This document shows positions 31,440-43,331 of a DNA stretch of 64,000 nt, piece after piece. The stretch's first letter is position 1; each line of letters begins with the position of its first letter. A model generated the notes under the pieces. It did not search any database and was not told the origin of the DNA. It saw only the letters and a program-made list of their open reading frames with translations. The position numbers and the translations under genes were made by a program. The stretch lies in assembly GCA_026075535.2 (NCBI GenBank), contig AP026542.1, positions 6,510,001 through 6,574,000 of the forward strand, in the 5' to 3' direction. This DNA is from Tricholoma matsutake (Eukaryota; Basidiomycota; Agaricomycetes; Agaricales; Tricholomataceae).

Positions 31440-31530
31440 CAGGGGTTACCATGGGTGATGTGGGTTATGGGCCTCTGACCCATACCCATACCCACATGTA
31501 CCCTTACCTGTAACCCATGGGGGTACAGCC
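31440..31530. repeat. fragment of the GGGTA/TACCC foldback repeat
   Basis: Alternating GGGTGATGTGGGTTATGGG and CCCATACCCATACCCACATG words match the interior of the repeat at 5266-5505. It is inserted in or beside the gypsy fragment that follows. Confidence 0.5.
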
Positions 31531-31539
31531 TACCTGTGC

Positions 31540-31890
31540 TATTCCCTACTTCCTCCACTATTACTGAGTACTTCCTCAGACATTCTTTCTCCCTCTTCTC
31601 TTTCTTTTCCTTCCTCACTTTCCCCCCAAATACATTACACTCTTTAGGACAATGAGTCATTTGTACTTTCCTGATGGGTTGCAATAGCTTGCATGTGCTA
31701 ATACTGTTTCTGGTAATTAAGGACCAATTAATAAATAATCCTGTAGCACCATGCTTCCTGGTTCCACATCAATCACTGCATGTGTGTCCACTCTCTTCAG
31801 TCCCATGGTCAGAGTGATTTTGGGTTCTATCCATGCAGAGAAAATAAAGGATTTAGGGATTTCAGAAATTGTATTTGCCAATCTTCTGTT
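31540..31890 (-). pseudogene. Ty3/gypsy pol fragment (protease region)
   Basis: The minus strand resembles the start of Gypsy-2 pol: EPKITLTMGLKRVDTHAVID, then a jump across an internal deletion to GKVQMT-like sequence (VQMTHCPKECNVFGG) and a Lys/Glu-rich run ending KYSVIVEEV. The protease active site itself is altered. At the place of the Gypsy-2 stop at 38088 this copy has TGG. It is a dead scrap of the same family. Confidence 0.75.
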
Positions 31891-32249
31891 GAGATGCCAA
31901 TTATCACACCATAAGTGTACATGATTGCATCTTTGATGCACATACTATTTTTAGCATATCCCTTTGATGTGCCATCTCATAGATACCTTTATGCCTCTTG
32001 TCCCTTTGACTCTTTATGTAGCTGGACTCACTTATATATAGGGTACATAGTTATCTGATCACCTCAGAAACAACGGTAGAAACTTCCTAGCCACTCGACA
32101 CTATACATCATACTGTCCAATCATTTTGATATTCTTTCCATCCCGGATCCCGGACTTCACTTTGAGCACATCCAGTCTTCCAGCAAGCATACCCCTTTGT
32201 TACTACATACCCTTTTGCCACTCTACCTGGCAACACTTTACCATCAAAT

Positions 32250-35200
32250 ATGATGGTCAAATCGACTACAGCCATGTCCAAGTCCACAATCCCATCTATC
32301 TCCCTCATTAAACTGTCTGTTCAGTACTCAGAGGAGAAGCTTGATAAACTAAAGTCCAATTACAAAGAGTGGTGCAAAGAAATTACCATTGCTCTTTCTT
32401 TAAATGGGCTCTATGAGTATGTTGTCGGCACCATCATTGAACCATCCTTGAACAAACCCCGTGCCATTGTGAACTACAAGGCCAACTCATGGCTCGCTTA
32501 TGCTTTTATTGTAAGGGCAACCTTATGATCAGAGTCCTAAGAACTCGATACTTGCAAGGGAAAACCAAAGTTTAGATTCAATAACTATTGAACAAGGAAA
32601 GACCCATACCTTGCAAGGGAAAACCAAAGAGAAAACTTTAAGGAGTCCAGTGCAAGGCTGAAGTATATATATGGAAGGCATGCAACATTCTAAAATACTT
32701 GGAGCCCCTTCCATCCTAGCACTAATTCAGATCCAGGGTCATGTTCCCATTTGGGGAGACGGCCATCAATCAGTGATAGTGTCTGCATCAGGCCATACTC
32801 GGTAAGTGGTGTCCACATCAGGCCATGATTGGTAATGGGCATGCAAAGACATCCTCAATCATTTCCGCAGGCGCAATGATTGTGCAACTGGTTTGTGCAA
32901 AGGCGCAAACTGCGACAATGGTTTGCACAGGGTATTTACTGTGAGAATGGTGAGAGTACAATAGGGGCTGATGGATTGACATATCGGAATGTTTGTAGAT
33001 GGTTGGCACAAAAGGTGCCTCGTTGCGCAAAAGGCACTTTGTTGCGCAAACATTTGTGCGTGTGCAGAAATGTTTGCAAATGTGCGCCAACCATTGTAGG
33101 GGCTCATAAGGTGTTCCCCTTACATTTATAGTATCTAGTGTTGCTCCCTCTGAATGGCCGTTCCTTGACATGGTGAAAGGACCTAGCGTCAACTGGGAGA
33201 CACTCCAAGCTTGTCATCAGAAAGAGGGACTGGTCCACCAGGTCCAGCTTTTACAGCAGGCCCTTTCCATCCAATGCACAAAGGACACCCCCCTCCCTGA
33301 GACCACTGATAAGATTTGCGCCCTCATTGAATGTGCTTTTGCCATAGGGGACATCAAAGCTGATCTTCTTTGTTGTATCGCGCTCCTCAATTCTCTCAGT
33401 GAACACTTTCCTCACGCGCATTCCATTATTTCTCACGATATCATGGCCTCCACTGATACATCGCCATACACTTCCATGAAGATTCATCAGTTCTTGGAGA
33501 ATGAGCAATCCCTTCTTGAGAATGATGCCCGCAACAATTTCTGTCCCTTTGTCACACCAACTGCTCATACCAAACTGACCAGACCATCCAACGGACTCAT
33601 TTGTAGCAACTCTACTTGTGGGAAGCCAGGACACACCATCAAGTACTGCATCAAACCTGGTGGAGGGATGGCAGGGAAGACACTTACTGAGTCAATTGCA
33701 GCTCGGAGGGCAGCTTCTGACCAAAAGAAAAAGCCTAGTCCCGTTACTTCAAAGATCCCCATAACCATGAAAGACATGAATAGATGCACCTTCACCATCA
33801 TGGTCGATCATAACCCCTCCTTACCAGTGACCTCATCCCCTGACTTTGCAGGCATAGCATGTGACCCTGCCCCCATCTCTACAATTGATGAAATCAAATA
33901 CGAGGGTTGGCTCATGGTTGAGGAGGAGCCGAGGACCACCATTGATTGTGTAAAGCACACTGTTCCAGTGGACAACAGTGCCTTCACTTTTGCACCCTTA
34001 AGTCAGACCAGGTGCACCCATATCTCATTGACTGATTTACCCTTCCTCGTTGACAGCAGCACCACAGTCCACATATCCCCAGACCGTTCTGATTTCTTTT
34101 CTCTCTGCCAGATCACTCCTTGATCAATCAAGGGTGCGGGAGGATCTTTGATCACTGTGATTGGCATGGGTGATGTCAAACTATGGGTAGCTCAGGGCGC
34201 ATCAATCACCTTACATAATGCACTCTATGTCCCTGAGTCAATGGTTCAGCTGGTATCTGTCAGCTCCCTTGCTGGAGACTCAAACACCGTCACACATTTT
34301 GATGACTCATCTTGCTGGATAACTAATAAATCCACAGGTGCGTTGATAGCCCACAGTTCTATGACCTCCAAGAAGCTTTACTCACTCACTCTGCATCTGC
34401 TGAGCATGCATTAACAATTCATGGATCACCAAATCTGGAGACCTGGCACTGTCACCTCAGTCATGCCAATTATCAATCCCTGTGGGATATGGCCAAGAAA
34501 GGTGCACTCACAGGTATGCCATTGTCAGCCACTACACGGCCACCCAAATGTGATGCCTGTGTTGTTGGAGAACAGATGAGAGCACCAGTTCCAAAGAAAT
34601 GTGAGGAGGGTGAGGGCCATAGGGCAATGAGGCATCTAGAGAAGGTGTGGGTTGATCTATCAGGCCCACATGCAGTCAAGTCCCATACTGGTCATGAATA
34701 TGTAATGGACATTGTCGATGATTTTACCTCATTTCCATGGTCTATACCCCTCAAACATAAAGATGATTCTTTTCCTGAGCTCAAGGCATGGGAGTTAGCA
34801 TGCAAAAATGAAACCAGCTTGAAAGTCGGGACATACATTACTGACAATGGAGAGCTGAAGTCCAGCAAAATGCATACATGGCTTAAATCTCGGGGATCAG
34901 ACCAATGCTTCACTGCTCCACACACATCCGCTCACATTGTATGTGTCGAACGGATGCATCAAATGCTCATGGCAAAGGCATGAACAATGTGGCTGTATGC
35001 AGGACTGCCCCCTTTCCTTTGGGACAAATTTTATTTAACAGCTACACATCTGCATTCAAAAACTACAACCCACTCGCTACAGGGAATCACGCCTTGGGAA
35101 TTATGGTTTGGTCAAAAACCAGACTATTCCTATATGTGGGAAATTGGATGTCAGGCTTTTGTCTTGATACCAAAGAAAGACAACCTGAAGATTTTTGAAT

Positions 35201-35783
35201 GGTCGATTGAGTGTACACTGATTGGCTATGACCCAAACTCAAAAACATACTGATGCTATGACAGCACTATGCAGAAAACACATAGTTCTTTCCATGTCTG
35301 TTTCCTCAAGAGCCATGATGGACACATGCACCCACTGCAGAGCCCAAACCCACCCCTGATGAAACTGCCAACCCCACATTCACCCTCCTGCTTGACGCTG
35401 ATGATGATGACAATTTTATGCCACCATCCAACCCTCCTGTTACTGACCATACTGTGCTGCCCACCCCCCAACTGGAACCCCCTTGCCAATCATCTCGTGT
35501 ACCAGTCCCAACTGAAAGGAATCCTAATGGAAGATCATCTGTCACACATATAATGAAGGCAGTACAAGAATCCCAAGATAGTGCAACTCGCATAAAAGAG
35601 GCGCATCAAGAGTGGAGGGCAGGTAGACGGGCTATTAATGCCTTAGATGAGCCCCTCCCCGATCATGATGTCATTACTGATCTACAACAGGCCTTTGAAA
35701 ATCTCAATTGTGGCAATCAGGCACATGAACTTCCGGCTATGATTTTGGAGATGCACGATTTTGATCCAAAATCACTTCAATCC
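32250..35783 (+). pseudogene. Copia-2 gag-pol, 5' part, split by a solo LTR and decayed
   Basis: Reading from an ATG at 32250, the capsid region (KLKSNYKEWCKEITIALSLN) stops at 32509 where a solo LTR is inserted. It resumes at 33125 with PSEWPFLDMVKG. A CCHC-like knuckle (CGKPGHTIKYC) follows near 33605, then a weak protease region (FLVDSSTTVH), the pre-integrase region (WHCHLSHANYQSLWDMAKKG) and the integrase core (VWVDLSGPHAVKSHTGHEYV). Stops at 34121, 34981 and 35251 are all TGA, and there is a frameshift near 34412. The pol frame is cut again at 35783 by Gypsy-2 and resumes at 42050. The LTRs were not identified; the element's 5' end must lie between 31890 and 32250. Confidence 0.85.
32510..33124 (-). 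mobile_element. solo LTR of a Gypsy-1-related family
   Basis: A 615-bp segment starting TGTAAGGGCAACC and ending CCCCTTACA, flanked by the perfect five-base duplication TTTAT (32505-32509 and 33125-33129). It shares its ends and a pair of AAGGGAAAACCAAAG repeats with the Gypsy-1 LTR, but is longer and diverged. Removing it and one TTTAT restores the Copia-2 gag frame. It is the product of LTR-LTR recombination. Confidence 0.85.
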
Positions 35784-36185
35784 TGTTAGGAAACCACCCC
35801 ATTATCTAATAAAATTTCATTTTTATTTTATTATGTCAAATTACGCTATATGACGCCAAATGACGCTACACTTTGATAGCATGAGAATTTTATTTCGCAT
35901 GCATCAAAATGTACGCGCATGTACGAGTGCGTCGGTAACAACAATGTACAATATGTGTAACATAGTATATAAACCCTAAATATATGCCTAGGGGACCCCA
36001 GTTGTGTTCTCTTAGGTATTCCACCTACGTTTTCGGTGTGAAAGGCCTATCTCAACAAACTCACCTATTAATAACCCCTCGCATCAAAACCATCAATTCC
36101 CCCATCAGGAGCGTGGATCCCACCCCCTTCTTGTAGAGAGAACCCACATGGTCTTAGCTAGCAGATAGTGGGTGTCGCCCTAACA
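35784..36185 (+). repeat. Gypsy-2 5' LTR
   Basis: 402 bp, with a TATATAAA box (about 35969) in the middle. It differs from the 3' LTR mainly at CpG/TpG positions. Confidence 0.93.
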
Positions 36186-36683
36186 GAAGAACACAACTCC
36201 CCATATCAGTGTGCCTTCTCTTACTTGCACATACATCATTGTTTCACTGTGCCACATCCAATTACTCATCCTTTCGGCATGAGCTGGAAGTACTTGTATA
36301 TATGTAATCTACCTTTTCTTTCATAAGCCAATGCCAGGCCTCGCCTTACATTGCGACCACCAGTGATTGAGAGGCAGCGCTCGTCATTAGAACAGCTGCA
36401 ACCAGACAACCAATTGGATCTGGTTTAGTTACGATTTACATCACTCTATTCAGACGACTATTTTAGTTACAAGCCGAATTCAGTGTTATCCCCGAGATCA
36501 GGCACTGTTGGAAGGGTTATTGATCCGAAGTGTCAAAATAGGCGCCTGACAAATGACAAACGATTGACAAACGATTGACAAATGATTTACAAACCATCAC
36601 GTGACCCGTAAACATTTGGAGAGGTCTCGAAGAAAATTTTTTTGAATTTGTCAAAGAAGTGATTCATCACAGATTCTACAATT
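36186..36683 (+). other. Gypsy-2 leader
   Basis: Untranslated leader between the 5' LTR and gag. The primer site directly after the LTR reads GAAGAACACAAC; I cannot assign it to a tRNA. Confidence 0.5.
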
Positions 36684-37781
36684 ATGTCCGAACCTTCAAC
36701 TTCTAATCCTGGTCCTAATCCTGTTCCCATACCAGCACTAGAGGCAAAAATTGATGCACTCACAGCACAAATGTCGCAATTAGTGTCAGTATTGGCAGCA
36801 TCACAGCCCAGACAAGTGGAAGTACAGCCAGAGACGATAGGAGAAAGAGATGATGAGATGGAGGAGATGGTGGAGTGGATATCACAGGAGGATGAGACAG
36901 TGGAGAAATCCAGAAATGGAAAAGCGTGCTTACCTAAGTATGCGCCCCCGCAAATCTTTGACGGTACCATGGAGAATACAAAATCCTTCATCAGCTCTAT
37001 AGTATTGTACATCCATGGGAGGAAGCCAGAGTTTTGTACAGCCGAGTCTAGGATTATGTTTGCTCTCTCATACATTCAGGGGGGGAAAGCACAGTTCTGG
37101 AGAAATGAGGCTATTAATCAAATTGCTGCGGGAAACAAACCATTTGCAACCTTCAAGGAATTTCTGGAGAGATTAGAGGCACAGTTTGGAGACCCTAATC
37201 CAAAGGCAACAGCCAATGCTAAATTAAAGACCATGCGCCAAGGTTCCCTAACGGTGGATGAATTTATTTTGCAGTTCAAAGCAGAAGCTTCGCAAACAGA
37301 CATGGGAGAAGCTGCGTTGGTAGAGTTTTTGAAAGCAGGATTAAATCCCTCCTTATTCAAGTCTATCTACCGACTACCTTCTATGCCAGAGAAGTTGGAT
37401 GAGTGGTATAATTGGGCAATGCACCTTGACCGGCAATATCGGCAGGAACAGGTGGAGTCAAAGTTGATGTACAGAAGTAGTAAATTTGGAAAGTCATCAG
37501 GAGGAAAGTCTGAGAAAGGAAAGGCGCCTCAGGCACAAGCTCCAAGGGCACAGTCACCGGCCATGGCAGTGACACCTATAGTTATGGAGTCAGCAGCACC
37601 AGCAGAGGCAATGGAGTTTGATCAAGCAGGGAGACGAGCCCCACTTAAATGTTTTAACTGTGGGCAGTTAGGACACATTTCTAGGAATTGTAGGCAGAAA
37701 AGAAAGATTAGGGAAGCTACAATCGAGGAAGTGAAGCTGGAGGAAGGCAAGCAGAAGAATTTTGTGGAAGAGTCCCAGTGA
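36684..37781 (+). CDS. gag: Gypsy-2 Gag protein
   Basis: A 365-codon frame that is still open. It has an N-terminal coiled-coil-like part (ALEAKIDALTAQMSQLVSVL), a capsid region (FKEFLERLEAQFGDPNP, SLTVDEFILQFK), and one CCHC zinc knuckle (CFNCGQLGHISRNC) at about residue 321. The TGA that ends it (37779-37781) is in the same frame as the following pol sequence, so the ancestor may have had a fused gag-pol with a sense codon there, or may have used stop readthrough. Confidence 0.88.
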   Translation: MSEPSTSNPGPNPVPIPALEAKIDALTAQMSQLVSVLAASQPRQVEVQPETIGERDDEMEEMVEWISQEDETVEKSRNGKACLPKYAPPQIFDGTMENTKSFISSIVLYIHGRKPEFCTAESRIMFALSYIQGGKAQFWRNEAINQIAAGNKPFATFKEFLERLEAQFGDPNPKATANAKLKTMRQGSLTVDEFILQFKAEASQTDMGEAALVEFLKAGLNPSLFKSIYRLPSMPEKLDEWYNWAMHLDRQYRQEQVESKLMYRSSKFGKSSGGKSEKGKAPQAQAPRAQSPAMAVTPIVMESAAPAEAMEFDQAGRRAPLKCFNCGQLGHISRNCRQKRKIREATIEEVKLEEGKQKNFVEESQ

Positions 37782-40700
37782 GGGTTTCCCCCCCAGAATC
37801 ATTACAATGTATTAGTATCCAAGGAAACCCAGAGCAAATCAGAAAAGGAAATCGAGGAGGAGTATAACCATTTTCAATCACATGACAAAAAGGAGTACAA
37901 CTGTTGTCAATCACGTGACAAAGAAAATTGTCACACATCATTTCCAAAAACCCCTAAATTCTTTATTCACTCTGCGCAAATAGAACCCAAAATCACCTTG
38001 ACTGTGGGACTGAAGACAGTGGACACACATGCAGCTATTGATGTGGAAGTGTTGCTTGATAGTGGTGCTACAGGATTATTTATTAATTGATCCTTAATTA
38101 ATGGAAATGGTATTAACACACGCAAGCTGGCGCAACCTATAATGGTGTACAATATTGATGGAACAGTCAATTGTGGAGGAGCTATCAAGGAGGAGGTGAC
38201 TATGGTACTAAAGTATCAGGAGCATGAGGAGCAAGCCATATTCAAAGTGTGTGATGTTGGGAAAACCAATCTAATAATAGGATGTCCGTGGTTATGGAAG
38301 CATAATCCTGAAATTGATTGGAAAACTGGGAAAGTACAAATGACTCGTTGTCCTAAGGAATGTAATGTGTATGGGAGGAAGATGAAGAAGGAAAAAAGGA
38401 AAAAGAAAGAGAAAGAACGTCCGAGAAAGTATTCTGTTACAATGGAGGAAGTGGAGGATGAGGAAATGCCAAATGAGGAAGTTCCAGTCATGATCAAGAA
38501 AGAAGAGCAGAAGCAAACCTTTAGAGCAATTTGTGGAGGACAGTCATGGGACAAGAATATCGTGAAGGTGGAGAAGCCAGTGGAGGAATGGGTGCCAAAA
38601 GTGTATCATGAACATCTGTCAGTGTTCCAGAAGAAGGAGTCTGAGTGAATGCCAGTGTGGAAGCCATGGGATCATGCGATTGAGATGAAGCCAGAGTTTG
38701 TGCCAAAGAAGTTGAAGGTATATCTGTTATCTCTGATGGAACAAGAAGAAGTGGATGCATTCCTGAAGGAGCAATTGCGCAAAGGATACATACGACCTTC
38801 GAAATCACCGCAGACGTCACCAATATTCTTCGTGCCAAAGAAAGACCAAAGGAAGAGGATGTGTACAGATTACAGGTATTTGAATGAGTGGACAGTGAAG
38901 AATGCATACCCCCTGCTGTTGATCTCAGAAATAATTGACAAGGTGGGAAAATCCAAGGTCTTTACAAAATTGGATTTACAATGGGGATACAACAATGTAC
39001 GAATAAAGAAAGGAGATGAGTGGAAGGGAGCATTTGCCACGCATTGAGGATCCTTTGAGCTGCTTGTCATGTTTTTTGGGATGACTAATAGTCCCCCGAC
39101 CTTTCAAAATATGATGAATGACATTTTCAAGGACATAATAGACAAAGGTGTGGTAATAATATTTATTGATGACATTCTGATATTCACAGAGGATGAAAAA
39201 AATCATGAGACGATAGTACAGGAGGTGTTACGGAGGTTGGCGGAGAATGATCTATTTTTGAAACCAGAGAAGTGTGTGTTTGGGGCAAGCGAGATTGAGT
39301 TCCTAGGATTATTGATCGGCCCTGACGGGATCAAAATGGATCCGATCAAGGTACAGGCAATCACAGATTGGCCTGCGCCCACCCGTGTCAAGGAGGTTCA
39401 AGCCTTCTTGGGACTCGCAAATTATTATCGTCGCTTTGTGCACAATTTTTCTAAAATTGCCGCACCCTTACATAACCTTATGTGAAAGGGAGTAGTATGG
39501 AGGTGGGGAGAGCAGCAGCAGACAGTGTTTGAGGAGTTGAAGAGGAAGTTTGTGGAGGGACCAATATTAGCCCCAGTAGATTTCACACACCCTTTGTGAG
39601 TGGAATCCGATGATCCAATTTTGCTACTGGAGCAGTATTATCAATGCTGTGCAAAGATGACAAATGGCATCCTTGTGCATACTTGTCAAAAGGGTTGAAT
39701 GATGTGGAGAGGAATTATGATGTACATGACAAAGAGATGTTGGGGATAATACGAGCATTGGAGGCATGGAGGAATTATTTGGAGGGATGTACACATCAGA
39801 TTGAGATCTGGACGGATCATCAAAATCTGCAATACTTCATGTCCGCTAAAAAGCTTAATCGCCGGCAAGCACGTTGGGCACTATTCCTATCGTGTTTCAA
39901 TTTTCACTTGGTCCACAAAGCAGGAAGCTTAATGAGGAAATCAGATGCATTATCCAGACGTATCAATCATAAAAGGGGGGTGGAGGAGGACAATAAAAAT
40001 GTTACCTTACTCAAACCTGAATACTTTTGCATTTGCGCTATGCGTCAAGGGCATCTATTAATAGATAGCTCGGAAATGGAAATGTTGTCTAAAATTAGAC
40101 GATGTTCGGAAATGGACAATGAAGTAGTGGAAGCCATGAAAGCTCTGAAGGGAGAAAAGAAAGGTAATATCAAAGGAGATGAATGGGCTGAGGAACAAGG
40201 GTTGGTGTTGTTTTGAGGAAAAGTGTATGTACCAAAGGATCAGGATTTGCGAAGGGAGATCATCCAGTTACATCACAATACACTGATTGCCGGACACCCA
40301 GGAAGATGGAAGACATTGGAATTAGTAATGAGAAATTATTGGTGGCCCAGAATTTCGAAGTATGTGTTGGGGTATGTGGATGGATGTGATACATGCATGA
40401 GGGGGAAGAAATTTCCAGAGAAACCTGCAGGAAAATTAATGCCGAACCCTATACCTAAAGCGCCGTGGCGAGATATATCTGTGGATTTTATTACCGGATT
40501 ACCCGAGGCTCAAGGGTACGATGCAATATTCGTAGTATGCAACCGCTTTACAAAGGAGGTCCATATTATTCCTACTACTACAGAAACCTCATCATTGGGC
40601 TTGGCGCGCCTCTATCTAAATCAGGTATGGTGGTTACATGGGTTACCCGATACCGTTATCTCCGATCGCGGACCACAATTTGCTTCCATGTTTATGCGAG

Positions 40701-41636
40701 AACTAAACAACATATTGGGAATTCAAACTAAATTATCCACGGCATATCACCGGCAGACTGATGGGCAGACAGAGAGAATGAATCAGGAGTTGGAGCAGTA
40801 CCTACATATGTTTGTCAACTACCGACAAACCAACTGGCCCAAATGGTTGGCAATTGCCAAATTTTCCCACAATGACAAATTCCATTTGGCTACTTGTATG
40901 TCACCCTTTTTCACAAATTATGGATATCATCCTTGCATGGGAGTAGAACCCAGAAGGGAAGTCAAAGTACAGTTGGTAGAAGACTTTGTATCTAAGATGC
41001 AAAAGGTACAAGAGGAAGCAGAGGTGGCATTGAAGAAAGCACGTGATGACATGATGCGACACGCGGATCATACTCGAGCACGCACTCCAGAGTACAAAGT
41101 TGGTGACTTGGTATGGCTAAGTACCAAGGACCTGAATATTCCACGACCTTCGAGGAAACTTACGGAAAAACAAGTTGGCCCATATGCGATCTCTAAAGTA
41201 ATCTCGCCTAATGCGGTAGTGCTAAAATTACCCCGATCATTCAAGATTGATCCCAAGATTAATGTATCCCACCTACGCCCTTACCGTCCGCCCACTATTC
41301 CTGGCCAACAAACTACTCTGCAACCTCCGATAATAGTAGAAGGTGCTCCAGAATACTGAATACAACATAGTTGAAGAAATTCTAGACTCATGTCTTTGAT
41401 GGAACAAATTGGAGTTCTTAATAAAGTGGAAAAACTATACCAACGAAAATAATTCATGGGAACCCGAAGAGAATTGTAAGCGAGCGCGTAATGTGATCGC
41501 CCAATTCTTTAAATGTAATCCGAATGCTCCACGTCGCATTGCGAGAATGGTGTATGAGGGGATGAGATTCCGGCCTTACCAAAATTTCACAGAGGGGACA
41601 GACACAATATTTTCTCGCCTGGAAGTCGAGGCATAA
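37782..41636 (+). pseudogene. pol: Gypsy-2 Pol, broken by TGA stops and two frameshifts
   Basis: Domains in order: protease (LLDSGATGLF, about 38055), reverse transcriptase (active-site line reads IFIDDILIF), RNase H, integrase (HHCC near 40235-40400, core to about 40790) and chromodomain (FLIKWKNYTNENNSWEPEEN, from about 41415). In-frame stops are at 38088, 38646, 39045, 39483, 39597, 40214 and 41397, all TGA. One base is missing near 39615 (before FATGAVLS), and seven bases are duplicated at about 41352-41365 (TGAATAC). The domain order matches Gypsy-1, and by alignment with Gypsy-1 most of the stops fall at or beside arginine codons. No functional product is expected. Confidence 0.9.
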
Positions 41637-41647
41637 AAGGGGGGTAA

Positions 41648-42049
41648 TGTTAGGAAACCACCCCATTACCTAATAAAATTTCATTTTTATTTTATTATGT
41701 TGAATTACGCTACATGACGCCAAATGATGCTACACTTTGATAGCATGAGAATTGTATTTCGCACGCATCAAAATGTATGCGCATGTATGAGTGCGTTGGT
41801 AACAACAATGTACAATATGTGTAACATAGTATATAAACCCTAAATATATGCCTAGGGGACCCCAGTTGTGTTCTCTTAGGTATTCCACCTATGTTTTCGG
41901 TGTGAAAGGCCTATCTCAACAAACTCACCTATTAATAACCCCTCGCATCAAAACCATCAATTCCCCCATCAGGAGCGTGGATCCCACCCCCTTCTTGTAG
42001 AGAGAACCTGCACGGTCTTAGCTAGCAGATAGTGGGTGTCGCCCTAACA
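41648..42049 (+). repeat. Gypsy-2 3' LTR
   Basis: 402 bp, starting TGTTAGG and ending CCTAACA, followed by AATTC, the right copy of the target duplication. Confidence 0.93.
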
Positions 42050-42180
42050 AATTCAAAGATGAGCCGAAAACATGGGATAAAGCCAAGAACTCTGTGGATG
42101 CTGCACAATGTGCAGAGGGATATTGGGATGAGTTGAAATCACTAAAGGACATGGGTGTCTATAAATTGATACTACATTCT
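42050..42180 (+). pseudogene. Copia-2 pol continuation (start of reverse transcriptase)
   Basis: Directly after Gypsy-2 the frame reads FKDEPKTWDKAKNSVDAAQ and YWDELKSLKDMGVYKL, the typical opening of Copia reverse transcriptase. It joins the sequence before 35784 across the insertion site. The frame ends at about 42175, where LTR-like sequence begins; the rest of the reverse transcriptase and RNase H are missing. Confidence 0.8.
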
Positions 42181-43331
42181 GTCAACATGCACAAATGTGA
42201 TAGAAAGGAAAATTAGTAATAAAATAAGGAAAAATCATAGAAAATGAAGAATAGAAGGAAATGAAGTGAGGAAAAATATAGGACAAATGTAAAAAATAGG
42301 AGAAACATACAGTGATAGGTCCACCTTGTGCTCTAAGCTCTGGGAACATCTCCAAATGCATCAACACATCACCACACATGCTCCCATCCCCTACGAACCC
42401 CTACGAACCCCACAAAACCGCTCCAAAACTATTTCGAATGACTTTGAATGACTTTGCAACACTTCAAGCAAGTTTGAACAACTTTGCAGCACCTCGAACG
42501 CCTTCAGCCGCCATATGCCTATTGCACCACCCTTCAGACACACGCAGCACACCTTGCACGAGTTAGTGCGTCGCATATCGAGCACCACCAGACACGAGGA
42601 GATACAACAACGGGATTTTAGGATGTGATTGTGGCGCTTTGACGTTTCGATGATATATTGGATCAATAGGACAGGTACCCTTGATACATTGTGACTCTAT
42701 ATGCTTCCCTTCTCATCATCTTTCATTTATTTTATGATTTGCAAAGTTCTTTATTGTTTTATATCTTGCCTCATGTAGTCCTCATGTTTTATTTCCTTTT
42801 AAGTACCATCTCTTCCAAACATATATAGCCTTGTACTAGCTACTTAGAAGGACAGAATAGATTGTCCTCTGATATCCATTGTCTGATTTAAGAGCAATCC
42901 TCTTGAGTCCAAGTCTCTAGTCTTAGACCTGAAGTATAGCAGGTTATCTCAAACTTCCTCAAACTTTCTGTATTAGCCTCTCAAAACTATTGTCTATTGT
43001 CTATCCCCTCTCGAGACTTTGTCGTCTCTATAGTCTATCCTCAGTATCTGTTGAATCCATCCTCGTCCTCTACAAGCCCCTCAAACTTCTTTGAACATCC
43101 TCGACCTTTCCTCAAAGCACTTTGCAGAGCTTCATATGCCCTCGAATGTCATCAAATATCATCGGACCTCCTCACGTTTAGTTCCCTTACTCTTGGGTAA
43201 CAGCGGTGATATTTAGTACCACCTCGCAACCTTCCTCTAACTAGTGTTATACCATTCGAGGCCTTTTTGTGGGTTTTGTTTGGGTTTCCTGGTCGAGCAT
43301 CATCAATGGGGCACCCCCTAGTCCCCTTACA
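42181..43331 (-). repeat. LTR-like repeat containing the 1-kb dispersed unit, copy B
   Basis: The first 130 bp resemble the middle of the Gypsy-1 LTR (AGGAAAATTAGTAATAAAAT, GAAAATGAAGAATAGAAGGA). The last 24 bp match its terminus (GGGCACCCCCTAGTCCCCTTACA). Between them lies the 1-kb unit also found, inverted, at 325-1703. The part of the Gypsy-1 LTR corresponding to its other end (about 270 bp) is missing, so this is a truncated long LTR of a related family joined to Copia-2 by a deletion. No target duplication is visible. Confidence 0.65.

Larger units (their letters stand above)
35784..42049 (+). mobile_element. Gypsy-2: full-length but decayed Ty3/gypsy chromovirus
   Basis: A 6,266-bp element with 402-bp LTRs (TGTTAGG...CCTAACA), open gag, broken pol with a chromodomain, and a polypurine tract (AAAGGGGGG, about 41636-41643). 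It is inserted in Copia-2 pol. The target duplication is AATCC on the left (35779-35783) and AATTC on the right (42050-42054), one base apart. The LTRs differ at about 14 of 402 positions, nearly all C/T transitions, so it is clearly older than Gypsy-1. Confidence 0.93.
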
